Assembly (NCBI RefSeq): GCF_039538145.1
Contig: NZ_BAABBV010000001.1
Coordinates: 806,001-870,000, forward strand
Origin: Gryllotalpicola daejeonensis
GTDB taxonomy: Bacteria; Actinomycetota; Actinomycetes; Actinomycetales; Microbacteriaceae
Direction: 5' to 3'
Length of the DNA stretch: 64,000 nt
The position numbers and the translations under genes are program-made. The notes below the pieces were generated by a model. It was not told the origin of the DNA. It saw nothing but the letters and a program-made list of their open reading frames with translations, and made no database searches. Positions within the stretch are counted from its first letter, which is position 1. The number at the start of each line of letters is the position of its first letter. Below are positions 24,588-32,686 of the stretch, in pieces.

Positions 24588-26281
24588 CAAGCCGGCCGAG
24601 GGCGCGCTGGCGCCGTTACGCGCAGGTCGCGGCGCTCGGCGCCGCCCTCGGCCTCCTTATTGCCGGGGCCGGGGCCGTGCTGCCGCAGCAGCCGGCCTCG
24701 GCCCACGCCTATGTCGTCTCGACCGCGCCGGCCAACGGGGCCGAGCTGAGCACGGCGCCCGGCAGCGTGCGGGTCACTTTCGACGAGGCGGTGACGCTGC
24801 CTGGGACGGCCGACGAGGCGACCGTGCTCGACGAATCCGGCACGCGCGTCGACACCGGCGCGCCGCAGCTGAGCGCCGACCGCACCGTTCTCACGATCGG
24901 CGTCAAGGCGGGCATTCCGAAGGGCGCTTACATTGCCAGCTGGTCGGTCATCTCGGCCGACACCCACCCCGTCGGCGGCTCGCTCGAGTTCGGCTACGGG
25001 GTTCCGGCCACCGCCGCCGCTGCCGCGCAGCCGGCCGCCGCCGAGCCCAGTGCGCTGCTGTCGCTGCTCGTGGGCGTCGCGAAGGGGCTGCTGTACCTCG
25101 CGCTCGTCGTCGGCCTCGGCGTGCCGGTCGCCGCGGTGCTGCTCGGCGCCGCCGCCGACGAGCGCCGACTCGTGCTGCGCACAGCGCTGCTCGGCATCGC
25201 GGCCGCGGCGGTGGCATCCGCTCTTCAACTCGTTCTTCAGCACCTGTGGGAAGCGGGCGCGATCGCGACCTTCGCCGGCTCGTCGTACGCGATCGCGGTC
25301 TACGTGCGCCTCGCGGCGCTGGCGATCGCCGGCCTCGCAGCCGGGCCCGCTGCGGCGGACCGGCCGCGCCGCGCCGCTCGCGCCGTGTTCACGGGCGCCT
25401 CGCTCGTCGCGGTCGGCACCGTCGTCGTCAACGGGCACGGCGGCTCGCACGCCTGGTGGTACTTCGCCTCGACCGCGCTGCACGCGATCTCGGCGGTCGC
25501 CTGGCTGGGCGGGCTCACAGTTCTCGGCTGGCTGCTGCTGCGCGGGCGGCTGAGTGCCGACAGGCTGGGCCGGATGCCGCACTGGTCGCTCTACGCCGGG
25601 GTGAGCGTCGCCACCCTCGCGCTGTCGGGCGTGGTGCAGGGGCTCGTCGAGGTGCGCTACCCCGGCGCGCTCGTCACGACCCAGTACGGCTGGATCCTGC
25701 TGATCAAGCTCGCCCTCGTCGCCGCGGTGCTCGCCGTCGCGATCGGCGGCCATCGGTGGGTGCGCCGCGAGAGCCGCGCCGCGGCGGCCTCCCGCGACGC
25801 GCGCCCGGCGCCGGGGCGCACCGCCCGCCTGCGGAACCGCGTGCGCTGGGAGGCCGCAGTGGCGGCATCCGTCGTCATCGTCTCCGGTGTGCTGTCGTCG
25901 ATCACGCCCGCCTCCGCCGACTACGCGCCCACCGCGACCCGGCACGAGACGATCGGGCCCTATGCGGTGACCCTCGAGGTCGCGCCCGCCCGCACCGGGC
26001 CGGAGACGCTCAAGATCACGGTGCTCGAGCCCAGCTTCAACGCGGCGCTGCCCGAATCGCTCGACGTCACGCTCGGCCAATCCGGCGGACCCGTGAAAGC
26101 GCTGAAGGTGCAGTTCCCCTACCGCATCGCCGGGGTGCTGCACCCCGGCAAGCCGACCCCCGTCGCCTTCACGAGTGCCGCGGTCACGGTGCCGCGCACG
26201 GGCGAATGGACGGCGAGCGTCACCGTCGTCGCCGGGCCGCTCGAGCAGTACACCGCCGATCTCAGCTACCAGGTGCATTAG
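24584..26281 (+). CDS. CopC-CopD fusion, copper uptake/resistance membrane protein
   Basis: A 565-residue fusion. A signal segment (about 10-38) precedes HAYVVSTAP, the start of a CopC cupredoxin-like domain whose N-terminal His and the later SADTHPVGG histidine are probable Cu(II) ligands. From about 155 on follows a polytopic CopD domain, and after its last helix an extracytoplasmic C-terminal domain (about 445-565). CopC-CopD proteins bind copper outside the cell and are thought to import it. The GTG at 24584 overlaps the ycnI-like stop (GTGA). Confidence 0.9.
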   Translation: MTSRPRARWRRYAQVAALGAALGLLIAGAGAVLPQQPASAHAYVVSTAPANGAELSTAPGSVRVTFDEAVTLPGTADEATVLDESGTRVDTGAPQLSADRTVLTIGVKAGIPKGAYIASWSVISADTHPVGGSLEFGYGVPATAAAAAQPAAAEPSALLSLLVGVAKGLLYLALVVGLGVPVAAVLLGAAADERRLVLRTALLGIAAAAVASALQLVLQHLWEAGAIATFAGSSYAIAVYVRLAALAIAGLAAGPAAADRPRRAARAVFTGASLVAVGTVVVNGHGGSHAWWYFASTALHAISAVAWLGGLTVLGWLLLRGRLSADRLGRMPHWSLYAGVSVATLALSGVVQGLVEVRYPGALVTTQYGWILLIKLALVAAVLAVAIGGHRWVRRESRAAAASRDARPAPGRTARLRNRVRWEAAVAASVVIVSGVLSSITPASADYAPTATRHETIGPYAVTLEVAPARTGPETLKITVLEPSFNAALPESLDVTLGQSGGPVKALKVQFPYRIAGVLHPGKPTPVAFTSAAVTVPRTGEWTASVTVVAGPLEQYTADLSYQVH

Positions 26282-26293
26282 GAAGAGGAACAG

Positions 26294-27703
26294 ATGACCC
26301 GCTTCGAATCCGTCGCGGAGGCGATCGGCGGCACGCCGCTGATCCGACTCACGAAGACCGGTCTGCGCCCGCGCATCTACGTCAAGCCCGAGTGGTACAA
26401 CCCGGGCGGCAGCGTGAAGGACCGCGCCGCCCTCTCGATGCTGCGCGCCGCCGAGGCCGACGGACTGTTGCGCCCCGGCGGCACGGTCGTCGAGACCACG
26501 AGCGGCAACACGGGCATCGGCTTGGCGCTCTATGCCGCGCATCTCGGCTACCGCTCGGTGATCTTCACGAGCTCGAGCATCTCGAAAGAGAAGCGCGACC
26601 TGCTCGTCGCCCACGGCGCCGAGCTGCGGCTCGTCGACGCGTTCGTGCCCAAGTCGCACCCGGACTCGCTCAAATCGGTGGCCGAGCGCTTCGTCGCGTC
26701 GACACCGGGGGCGTGGCTCGCGAACCAGTACGACAACCCGGCGAACCCCGCCGCGCACGTCGCTTCGACGGGCCCCGAGATCTGGGCCGACACCGAAGGC
26801 GCCGTCACCCACTTCGTCGCGACCGTCGGCACCGGCGGCACGATCTCGGGCACGGGGCGCTACCTCAAGGGCATCTCGGGCGGCCGTGTGCGCGTGATCG
26901 GCGCCGACCCCGCGACCTCGAGCTACTCGGGCGGCGACGGCAGTCAGAAGTTCATTGAGGGCGCCGGCCACTTCGTGCACCCGCTCGCCGACGAGGATGT
27001 CTGGCCGCAGTCGCTCGACCTCTCCGTCATCGACGCCTATGAGTCGGTGACCGACGCAGAGGCGATCGCCACCATCCGCGACGTCGCGCGCAGCGAGGGG
27101 CTTCTCGCGGGCGGCTCGTCGGGCGTTGCGCTGACGGCCGCGTTCCGGCTGGCTGCGACGCTCACCGAGGAGGACACGGTCGTGGTGCTGCTGCCGGACT
27201 CCGGTCGCGCGTATCTGTCGACCTACTACAACGACGACTGGCTGCTGGCGAACGGATTCCGCGCCGAGTCAGGGGCCGTCGTCGGAGATCTCGCCGCCCC
27301 GCTGCGGGCGGTCGGGCGCACGCGCACCGGGGCGTCGGCGGCCCGCGAGCTCGCGTCGGTCATCGCGGGCGACGAGCCCGTCGCCGTGCTCTATGGGCGC
27401 CCTCTGCCGAACGCCGCCCCGCACCATGCCGACATCGCAGGCTGGACGACCGCAGCGCGTCTCGCCGAAGCCGATACGGCGGGCGCCGCGGCGGTGGCAA
27501 CCGGGGTGCGGCTCGGTGCGGGTGAGCCCGTCGCCGCGGCGGCGGCGCGCGCGGCATCCCTCGATCCCGACTGGCAGGTCGCCCTCGTGCTCGACCAGGG
27601 TCGCGTGAGCGGCTTGGTCACGCGAGCTCGGCTGAACGCTCACCGCGTCGCCACTTCTGGCGCTACCGCCGCGATCTTGGCGCCGAAAGTGGCGACGCAC
27701 TGA
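26294..27703 (+). CDS. Cystathionine beta-synthase/cysteine synthase-like PLP enzyme with C-terminal extension
   Basis: A 469-residue fold-type II PLP enzyme. K42 in NPGGSVKDRAA binds PLP. TSGNTG and GTGGT are present. The catalytic part ends near 320. The remaining 150 residues lie where CBS domains sit in cystathionine beta-synthase, but the pattern is degenerate (VIAGDEPVAVLYGRP, ALVLDQGRVSGLVTRARL). It may therefore be a CBS or a CysM-type enzyme; I cannot decide. It starts 12 nt after copCD. The last 20 or so codons coincide with a 12-bp-arm palindrome at 27645-27698. Confidence 0.85.
   Translation: MTRFESVAEAIGGTPLIRLTKTGLRPRIYVKPEWYNPGGSVKDRAALSMLRAAEADGLLRPGGTVVETTSGNTGIGLALYAAHLGYRSVIFTSSSISKEKRDLLVAHGAELRLVDAFVPKSHPDSLKSVAERFVASTPGAWLANQYDNPANPAAHVASTGPEIWADTEGAVTHFVATVGTGGTISGTGRYLKGISGGRVRVIGADPATSSYSGGDGSQKFIEGAGHFVHPLADEDVWPQSLDLSVIDAYESVTDAEAIATIRDVARSEGLLAGGSSGVALTAAFRLAATLTEEDTVVVLLPDSGRAYLSTYYNDDWLLANGFRAESGAVVGDLAAPLRAVGRTRTGASAARELASVIAGDEPVAVLYGRPLPNAAPHHADIAGWTTAARLAEADTAGAAAVATGVRLGAGEPVAAAAARAASLDPDWQVALVLDQGRVSGLVTRARLNAHRVATSGATAAILAPKVATH
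27645..27698. terminator. Palindrome at the 3' end of the sulfur/copper operon
   Basis: GCGTCGCCACTT at 27645-27656 is perfectly complementary to AAGTGGCGACGC at 27687-27698, with an inner GGCGC/GCGCC pair. It lies inside the last codons of the CBS-like gene and 12 nt before the end of the convergent gene. It would make a strong hairpin in transcripts from both sides and may act as a bidirectional terminator. No U-tract is present. Confidence 0.55.
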
Positions 27704-27709
27704 TTCCCG

Positions 27710-28045
27710 CTACGGCGCCGAGGGCGAACCCGCCCTGGTGACGTACTCGCGCGCCTGATCTTCGTCCATCACGACCATGCCGCGGATGCCGTGCGCCGAG
27801 CGGGCGAGCGCATCGATCCAGTACTTGTTCAGCTCGGGCGGCTTCGATCCGCTGAAGCGGAACGCCATCGGAATCTGCGGCGAGATCCAGAGGCTGATCC
27901 GCCCCGAGCCGTCTTCCACCGGGACCTGCCAGTTCAGCAGGAACGACTCGCCGATCCGCAGCTTCGCGGTGATCGCGATTTTGAGGTGCGCCAGCACGCG
28001 GTCGTCGAACCGATAGTCCGCTCCTGCGTAGGTCAGCGTGCCCAT
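27710..28045 (-). CDS. Small conserved protein of the Microbacteriaceae (DUF7882-like)
   Basis: A 111-residue protein starting MGTLTYAGADYRFDDRVLAHLK and containing ESFLLNW, ISLWISPQIPMAFRFSG and NKYWIDALARSAHG. This pattern is shared by a small protein family frequent in Microbacteriaceae and often labelled ATP-dependent DNA ligase, although no ligase motif is present. The function is unknown. No signal or membrane segment is visible. It is convergent with the CBS-like gene. Confidence 0.7.
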   Translation of the reverse strand: MGTLTYAGADYRFDDRVLAHLKIAITAKLRIGESFLLNWQVPVEDGSGRISLWISPQIPMAFRFSGSKPPELNKYWIDALARSAHGIRGMVVMDEDQAREYVTRAGSPSAP

Positions 28046-28099
28046 GGCGTCTCACTTGTCATCAGGGTCGAGAGTACGGATGCTTGGTGCGGGCCGCCT

Positions 28100-28113
28100 C
28101 ACCCCGAGGGGTG
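28100..28113. promoter_or_regulatory. Palindrome over the -35 region of the orphan regulator gene
   Basis: CACCCC-GA-GGGGTG is a perfect inverted repeat lying about 15 nt before the -10-like TAGCAT (28128-28133), where a -35 element would be. It is a plausible autoregulatory operator. This is inference only. Confidence 0.35.
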
Positions 28114-28139
28114 TATCTCCTCCCCCTTAGCATGGAGGC

Positions 28140-28799
28140 ATGGCACCGATCCGCATCGCGCTGGTCAACGACTACGAGGTCGTCGGCAAAGGGCTCGCAG
28201 CGATGCTGCGCGGCTACCAGGACACCTTCGAGATCGTCGAGCTCGACGCGGGAACCGTGCCGAGCACGCAGGTGGACCTCTCGCTGTACGACACGTTCGC
28301 GGCGGCCGCCGGCGACCGTGACGAAGTGAAGGCGCTCGCACACAACCCACTGGCGGGAAGGGTCGTCGTCTACTCGTGGGATCTCGACGAGCAGCTCGTC
28401 GCGCGGGCTCTGGCGAACGGCGCGGCCGGCTACGTATCGAAGGGCCTGCCGGCGCGTGAACTCGTCGCCGCGCTACTGGCTGTCCACAGAGGCGAGGGCC
28501 CCGTGCACGCGGTTCCGGAGGGCGCACCCGCCGCAACCATCGGCGACTGGCCGGGCCGCGAAGAAGGGCTCACTCAGCGCGAGGCAGAGATTCTCGCGCT
28601 GATCACGCAGGGCCTGAGCAACGCCGAGATCGTCGAGCGCACGCACCTGTCGATCAACTCGATCAAGTCCTACATCCGCTCCTGTTACCGCCGCATCGGA
28701 GTCACGAACCGCTCGAACGCGATCCTGTGGGGCGTCGAGCACGGCTTCCGCCCCGACCACGCGCGGCACGTGCCGAATACGGTCAGCGACCGCCGGTGA
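28140..28799 (+). CDS. NarL/LuxR-type response regulator, orphan, atypical receiver
   Basis: A 219-residue two-domain regulator. The receiver (about 4-120) keeps D11, a probable phosphoacceptor D51, S79 and K101, but the usual Asp-Asp pair at the first strand is Asn-Asp (VNDYE). Phosphorylation may therefore be altered. The C-terminal GerE-type HTH spans LTQREAEILALITQG to NSIKSYIRSCYRRIG (about 144-190). No sensor kinase is adjacent. The start follows TAGCAT by 6 nt, so a leaderless mRNA is likely. The last 17 nt overlap the convergent aldo/keto reductase gene. Confidence 0.85.
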   Translation: MAPIRIALVNDYEVVGKGLAAMLRGYQDTFEIVELDAGTVPSTQVDLSLYDTFAAAAGDRDEVKALAHNPLAGRVVVYSWDLDEQLVARALANGAAGYVSKGLPARELVAALLAVHRGEGPVHAVPEGAPAATIGDWPGREEGLTQREAEILALITQGLSNAEIVERTHLSINSIKSYIRSCYRRIGVTNRSNAILWGVEHGFRPDHARHVPNTVSDRR

Positions 28800-29814
28800 G
28801 CTTGCGGTCGCGCTGCGCGACGCCGGCCGTTCCGTAGGGGTAGTCGTCCACCCGCGGCGTGCTGACCTGCGACAGCGTGCGCAGCTCGTCGGCCGTCAGC
28901 TCGAGGTCAGCAGCACCGAGGTTGTCAGCGAGCTGGTCGAGGTTGCGCGCCCCGAGGATCACGCTGGTCACCGCCGGCTGCGCTCCCAGCCACGCCAGCG
29001 CGACCTGCGACTTGGAGACGCCATGCGCGTCGGCGACACGCCCGACGGCATCGATGACCTCCCACGTGCGCGGGTCCGCGTTGCGTGCCTCCCACGCCTC
29101 CATGCCGCGCTTCGGGTTCTCGCCGAGCCGCGTCGCACCGGTCGGGTCCACGTCGCGCTGGTACTTCCCGCTCAGCCAGCCGCCGGCGAGCGGCGACCAC
29201 GGCAGCAGTCCGATGCCCGCGTCGAGCGCGGCGGGCACCACCTCGTGCTCGATGTCGCGCACGAGCAGGTTGTACTGCGGCTGCAGCGTGACGGGGGCCG
29301 GCCACCCGTGGGCGCGCGCGACGTGCACCGCCTTCGTGAGCTGCCAGCCGAGGTAGTTCGAGAAGCCGTAGTATGCGATCTTCCCCGCGGCGACCGCCTC
29401 GGCGAGGAATCCCAGGGTCTCTTCGATCGGGGTGTGCGCGTCCCACGCATGCATCTGATACAGGTCGATCTGCTCGACGCCGAGGCGCCGCAGCGACGCG
29501 TCGAGCGCCCGGCCGAGGTGGCGGCGGCTGAGGCCGAGATCATTGACGCCCTCCCCCATCGGGAACCGGCCCTTGGTCGCTATCACGACGTTCTGCGCCT
29601 CGGTCGGGTGGGTGGCGAGCCAGTGGCCGATGATCGTCTCGGAGCCGCCGCTGCTGTACACGTCTGCCGTGTCCACGAAGTTGCCCCCGGCTTCGATGAA
29701 GGCGTCGAGGATGCTGTGCGAGGTGGCCTCGTCGGCCTCCGCGCCGAAGGTCATGGTGCCGAGGGCGAGGTTCGAGACGACGGTTCCGCTGGTTCCGAGG
29801 GTGACGTAGCGCAT
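28783..29814 (-). CDS. Aldo/keto reductase
   Basis: A 343-residue NADPH-dependent TIM-barrel reductase. Catalytic residues are visible as Asp/Tyr in DTADVY (about 48-53), Lys in IATKG near 81 and His in YQMHAWD near 119. The cofactor end is near VILGARN. The nearest general type is the YghZ/YajO-like group, which reduces small aldehydes; the substrate here is unknown. A CIRCE operator lies 48 nt upstream of its start, so heat-shock control through HrcA is possible, although the promoter facing right is the better placed. Confidence 0.92.
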   Translation of the reverse strand: MRYVTLGTSGTVVSNLALGTMTFGAEADEATSHSILDAFIEAGGNFVDTADVYSSGGSETIIGHWLATHPTEAQNVVIATKGRFPMGEGVNDLGLSRRHLGRALDASLRRLGVEQIDLYQMHAWDAHTPIEETLGFLAEAVAAGKIAYYGFSNYLGWQLTKAVHVARAHGWPAPVTLQPQYNLLVRDIEHEVVPAALDAGIGLLPWSPLAGGWLSGKYQRDVDPTGATRLGENPKRGMEAWEARNADPRTWEVIDAVGRVADAHGVSKSQVALAWLGAQPAVTSVILGARNLDQLADNLGAADLELTADELRTLSQVSTPRVDDYPYGTAGVAQRDRKLTGGR

Positions 29815-29861
29815 AGTTCGATTCTGCCCACAGCAGGCGCGGCCGAAACGGCCCAGTCACG

Positions 29862-29888
29862 CTGGCACTCGAAGGCCGTGAGTGCTAA
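29862..29888. promoter_or_regulatory. CIRCE element (HrcA operator)
   Basis: CTGGCACTC-N9-GAGTGCTAA matches the CIRCE consensus TTAGCACTC-N9-GAGTGCTAA at 16 of 18 arm positions with the exact 9-nt spacer. It overlaps a possible rightward promoter: CTGGCA at 29862-29867 and TAATTT at 29886-29891, with an 18-nt spacer. CIRCE is the binding site of the heat-shock repressor HrcA, normally at groES-groEL and dnaK-type operons. No chaperone gene is near. The neighbours are an aldo/keto reductase (left) and a small membrane protein (right). Confidence 0.82.
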
Positions 29889-30104
29889 TTTAGGTCATGT
29901 CGGGGGCCCGAGCGCGCCGGCCCCCAACCAGCCGGTTCATGAGCCCGGGTCGCTCGCCGCCCCAGGGCCGCGTCCAGCTCGTGAGCAGCAGACGCCGCCA
30001 CCGCATCCGCGGTGCAGGGCGATCTGGCATCCGCAGCGGACCGACCCGGGCTCCCGGCCGACAGCCGCCTGTCCGCCTGCCTGTGTCCATGCCAAGGAGT
30101 CCGC

Positions 30105-30332
30105 GTGACCATCGCCGCCGACCGTTCTCGACTCGCTCCGCGCCCGGTGCGCGAGCTGCCGCCCGAGCTGCTCGACGTCCAGCTCGACGTCGTGCACCCT
30201 GACGACGAACCCGACACCGGGCCGAGCTCCGAGCTGCTGCTGGCGTGCAGCGCGATCTTCGCCGGCGTGTTCAGCGCCGCCCTGCTGGCCGGCGAGCTGG
30301 CTGTGCGGCTGGTCGGCTGGCGCCTGTGGTGA
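30105..30332 (+). CDS. Small single-pass membrane protein of unknown function
   Basis: A 75-residue protein from a GTG at 30105 with a good AAGGAG ribosome-binding site 5 nt upstream. Residues 1-42 are soluble and acidic towards the end (LLDVQLDVVHPDDEPD). Residues 43-65 form one membrane helix, followed by LVGWRLW. No family is recognised. Its transcript would start at or near the CIRCE element about 210 nt upstream, leaving a long leader. The last 62 nt overlap the convergent mmpL-like gene. Confidence 0.6.
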   Translation: MTIAADRSRLAPRPVRELPPELLDVQLDVVHPDDEPDTGPSSELLLACSAIFAGVFSAALLAGELAVRLVGWRLW

Positions 30333-32667
30333 CGGTGTCGCGCGCCGGTGGTTCGACGGGGTGGGTTCTCTCGAGCTGACTTCCCTCGACGTCGACGTCC
30401 GGAACGAGGCGGTCGAGCCACTTCGGGAACCACCAGGCCGCCCGCCCCAGCAGGTGCATTGCGGCCGGGATCAGCAGCATCCGCACGATGAACGCATCGG
30501 CGAGCACGCCGAAAGCCAGGCCGAATCCGATCGGCTTGATCATCGACGAATCCGCGAAGATGAAGCCGGCGAACACCGAGATCATGATGATCGCCGCGGC
30601 CGTCACGACCGTGCGCCCGGCATGGAACCCGCGTTGCACCGCGATGCGCGCGGACGCGCCGTGAACGTATGCCTCACGCATGCCCGAGACGAGGAACAGC
30701 TGGTAGTCCATCGCGAGTCCGAAGAGCACTCCGACCAGGATGATCGGCAGGAAGCTCAGAATCGGCGCCGGGTCGTGCACGCCGAAGACGGCGCCCAGCC
30801 AGCCGAGCTGGAAGATCGCGGTCAGGCCGCCGAGAGTCGCCAGCAGCGACAGCACGAAGCCCGCCGTCGCGACGACCGGCACGAGGATCGACCGGAAGAC
30901 GACGATCAGGATGATCAGCGAGAGCCCCACCACGACGGCCAGGTAGAGCGGCAAGGCATCCCCCAGCTTCTGTGAGACGTCGATCGCCGCGCTCGCATTG
31001 CCGGCGACGCCGAGATCCAGCTCGCGCAGCGCATGCACCAGCTGCTCGGTCTCGACGCTGTCGGGGCCGCCCGACGGGATCACCTCGAATGCGATCGCCT
31101 CCTTGTCGTCCGAGGTTCCGATCGGCACGACCGAGACGACGTGCGGTTGGGCCGCGATCTTCTCGCCGAGTTGGACCTCGTGGGCGACCAGCGTGTCGTC
31201 GGTGACCTTCTGTGGAAGATCGGCGACGACGACCAGCGGTCCGTTCTGACCGGCCCCGAAGGCATCCTCGACGGCCTTGTACGCCTTGTACTGCGTGCTC
31301 GCCGCATTCTCTGACGCGCCGGTCGGCAGGTTCAGCCGCATCTGCGCGGCGGGAACGGCGACGACGCCCAGCACCGCGACGCCGAGCACGAGCGTCACGA
31401 TCGCGCGCCACGTCGGCATCGGCTTCTGCGGAACCCGGTGGTGGTCGGCGTGGCCGATAGAGGCGCGCTCCGTCCTCTTCAGGATGCGCGGCCCGATCAG
31501 CGACAGCATGGCCGGGGTGAAGGTGATGGCGACCAGGATCGCGGTGGCGACAGCGACCGCACCGACGGTGCCCATGAGGCCGAGGAACGGGATGCCGGTG
31601 ACGTTCAGCGCGAGCAGTGCGACGATCACGGTCGACCCGGCGAACACCACGGCGTTTCCCGAGGTGCCGTTCGCGAGGCCGATCGACTCGTGCGCATCGA
31701 CGCCGCGCTTGAGCTGGGTGCGGTGCCGGTTGAGGATGAACAGCGAGTAGTCGATGCCGACGGCGAGGCCGAGCATGAGACCGAGGGTCGGCGTCGCCGA
31801 CATGAACTGGACGATTCCGGAGAACGACAGGGATGCCAGCGCTGAGACCCCCACGCCGACGAGGGCCGACAGCAGCGGCAGCCCGGCGCCGACGAGGGTG
31901 CCGAGCATCACGAAAAGCACGATCGCGGCGATGACGACACCCGCGATCTCGCCGACGCCGACCGAGGCCGGCACGCTCTGCGCGAGGTCGTTGGACACGT
32001 GCACCGCGACACCGTCGATGTCGGCATTCTGCGCCTGATCGATGATCTTCGTCTTGAGCGGCTGCGGCAGCTCGATCGCCGGCGTACTGAACTGCAGGGT
32101 GCCGAGCGCCGTGGATCCATCGCTCGAGACGAAGCGCAGGTCCTTCGACAGGGCGAGCAGCCTGTCGCCCTGATCGAGCTGCTTCTGCTGCGCGTCGAGC
32201 TTGGCCTGGGCTGCGGCAAGCTGCTGGGGCGGCAGCTGCGCGCTCTGCACATCCAGCTGCTGCCGGGCAGCCGCGAGTTGCTGCCGGCCGGCCTCGAGTT
32301 GCGCGCGCTGGTCGGCGAGCTTGGCCTGGCTCTCGAACGGATTCACCGCAGAAGCCACGCCGTCGTCCTTGGCGATACGCGTCAGCAGGTCACCGATCTC
32401 GGTCTTCTGCTGCGCCGTGAAGGCCGAGCCGTCCTCGGTCGCGAAGACAAGTGTGCCGCTGCCGCCGCTCGCCGAGCTGAATCGGCTGCTGAGCTCGTCG
32501 GTCACCTTGCTGGTCGCGGTTCCCGGAACGCTCACCGACGACGAGATCGCACCGTGGAACAGGCCGTATGCCGCACCGGCCAGCCCGAGGATGACGACCC
32601 ACGCGATGACGACGGCCCAATGGCGACGCGCGCAGAAGCGCCCCAGTCGATAGAGAAGCCCGGCCAT
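30271..32667 (-). CDS. MMPL-family RND transporter
   Basis: A 798-residue proton-driven RND exporter of the MMPL type, probably exporting lipids or drugs. The order is a first helix (about 17-38), a large external loop containing a Gln/Ala-rich coiled coil (about 115-165, LEAGRQQLAAARQQLD), then a bundle with GLAVGIDYSLFILNRHR. The second half repeats this: an external domain, then VGVLFGLAMDYQLFLVSGMRE. The Asp-Tyr pairs in both halves belong to the proton relay. It lies 19 nt downstream of a TetR gene, which probably controls it. Confidence 0.93.
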   Translation of the reverse strand: MAGLLYRLGRFCARRHWAVVIAWVVILGLAGAAYGLFHGAISSSVSVPGTATSKVTDELSSRFSSASGGSGTLVFATEDGSAFTAQQKTEIGDLLTRIAKDDGVASAVNPFESQAKLADQRAQLEAGRQQLAAARQQLDVQSAQLPPQQLAAAQAKLDAQQKQLDQGDRLLALSKDLRFVSSDGSTALGTLQFSTPAIELPQPLKTKIIDQAQNADIDGVAVHVSNDLAQSVPASVGVGEIAGVVIAAIVLFVMLGTLVGAGLPLLSALVGVGVSALASLSFSGIVQFMSATPTLGLMLGLAVGIDYSLFILNRHRTQLKRGVDAHESIGLANGTSGNAVVFAGSTVIVALLALNVTGIPFLGLMGTVGAVAVATAILVAITFTPAMLSLIGPRILKRTERASIGHADHHRVPQKPMPTWRAIVTLVLGVAVLGVVAVPAAQMRLNLPTGASENAASTQYKAYKAVEDAFGAGQNGPLVVVADLPQKVTDDTLVAHEVQLGEKIAAQPHVVSVVPIGTSDDKEAIAFEVIPSGGPDSVETEQLVHALRELDLGVAGNASAAIDVSQKLGDALPLYLAVVVGLSLIILIVVFRSILVPVVATAGFVLSLLATLGGLTAIFQLGWLGAVFGVHDPAPILSFLPIILVGVLFGLAMDYQLFLVSGMREAYVHGASARIAVQRGFHAGRTVVTAAAIIMISVFAGFIFADSSMIKPIGFGLAFGVLADAFIVRMLLIPAAMHLLGRAAWWFPKWLDRLVPDVDVEGSQLERTHPVEPPARDTVTTGASRPAAQPARRPAGRR

Positions 32668-32686
32668 GCGATCCCCTGGTCCTTTC

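Noticed and set aside
24257..26980. A 907-codon open frame antisense to the copCD and CBS-like genes
   Set aside because: The sense strand encodes clear CopC-CopD and PLP-enzyme families. The antisense product is His/Arg/Asp-rich with no domain, as expected from G+C-rich third positions.
16459..27703. A transposon-borne sulfur/copper island
   Set aside because: No transposase, integrase, tRNA-attachment duplication or clear shift in base composition was seen at its edges.
27710..28045. An ATP-dependent DNA ligase at 27710
   Set aside because: At 111 residues and without a KxDG motif it cannot be a ligase. The name is a likely database carry-over for this family.
29897..30202. An Arg/Pro-rich 101-codon frame just right of the CIRCE element
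   Set aside because: No ribosome-binding site, extreme Arg content and overlap with the better supported GTG frame at 30105 with AAGGAG.
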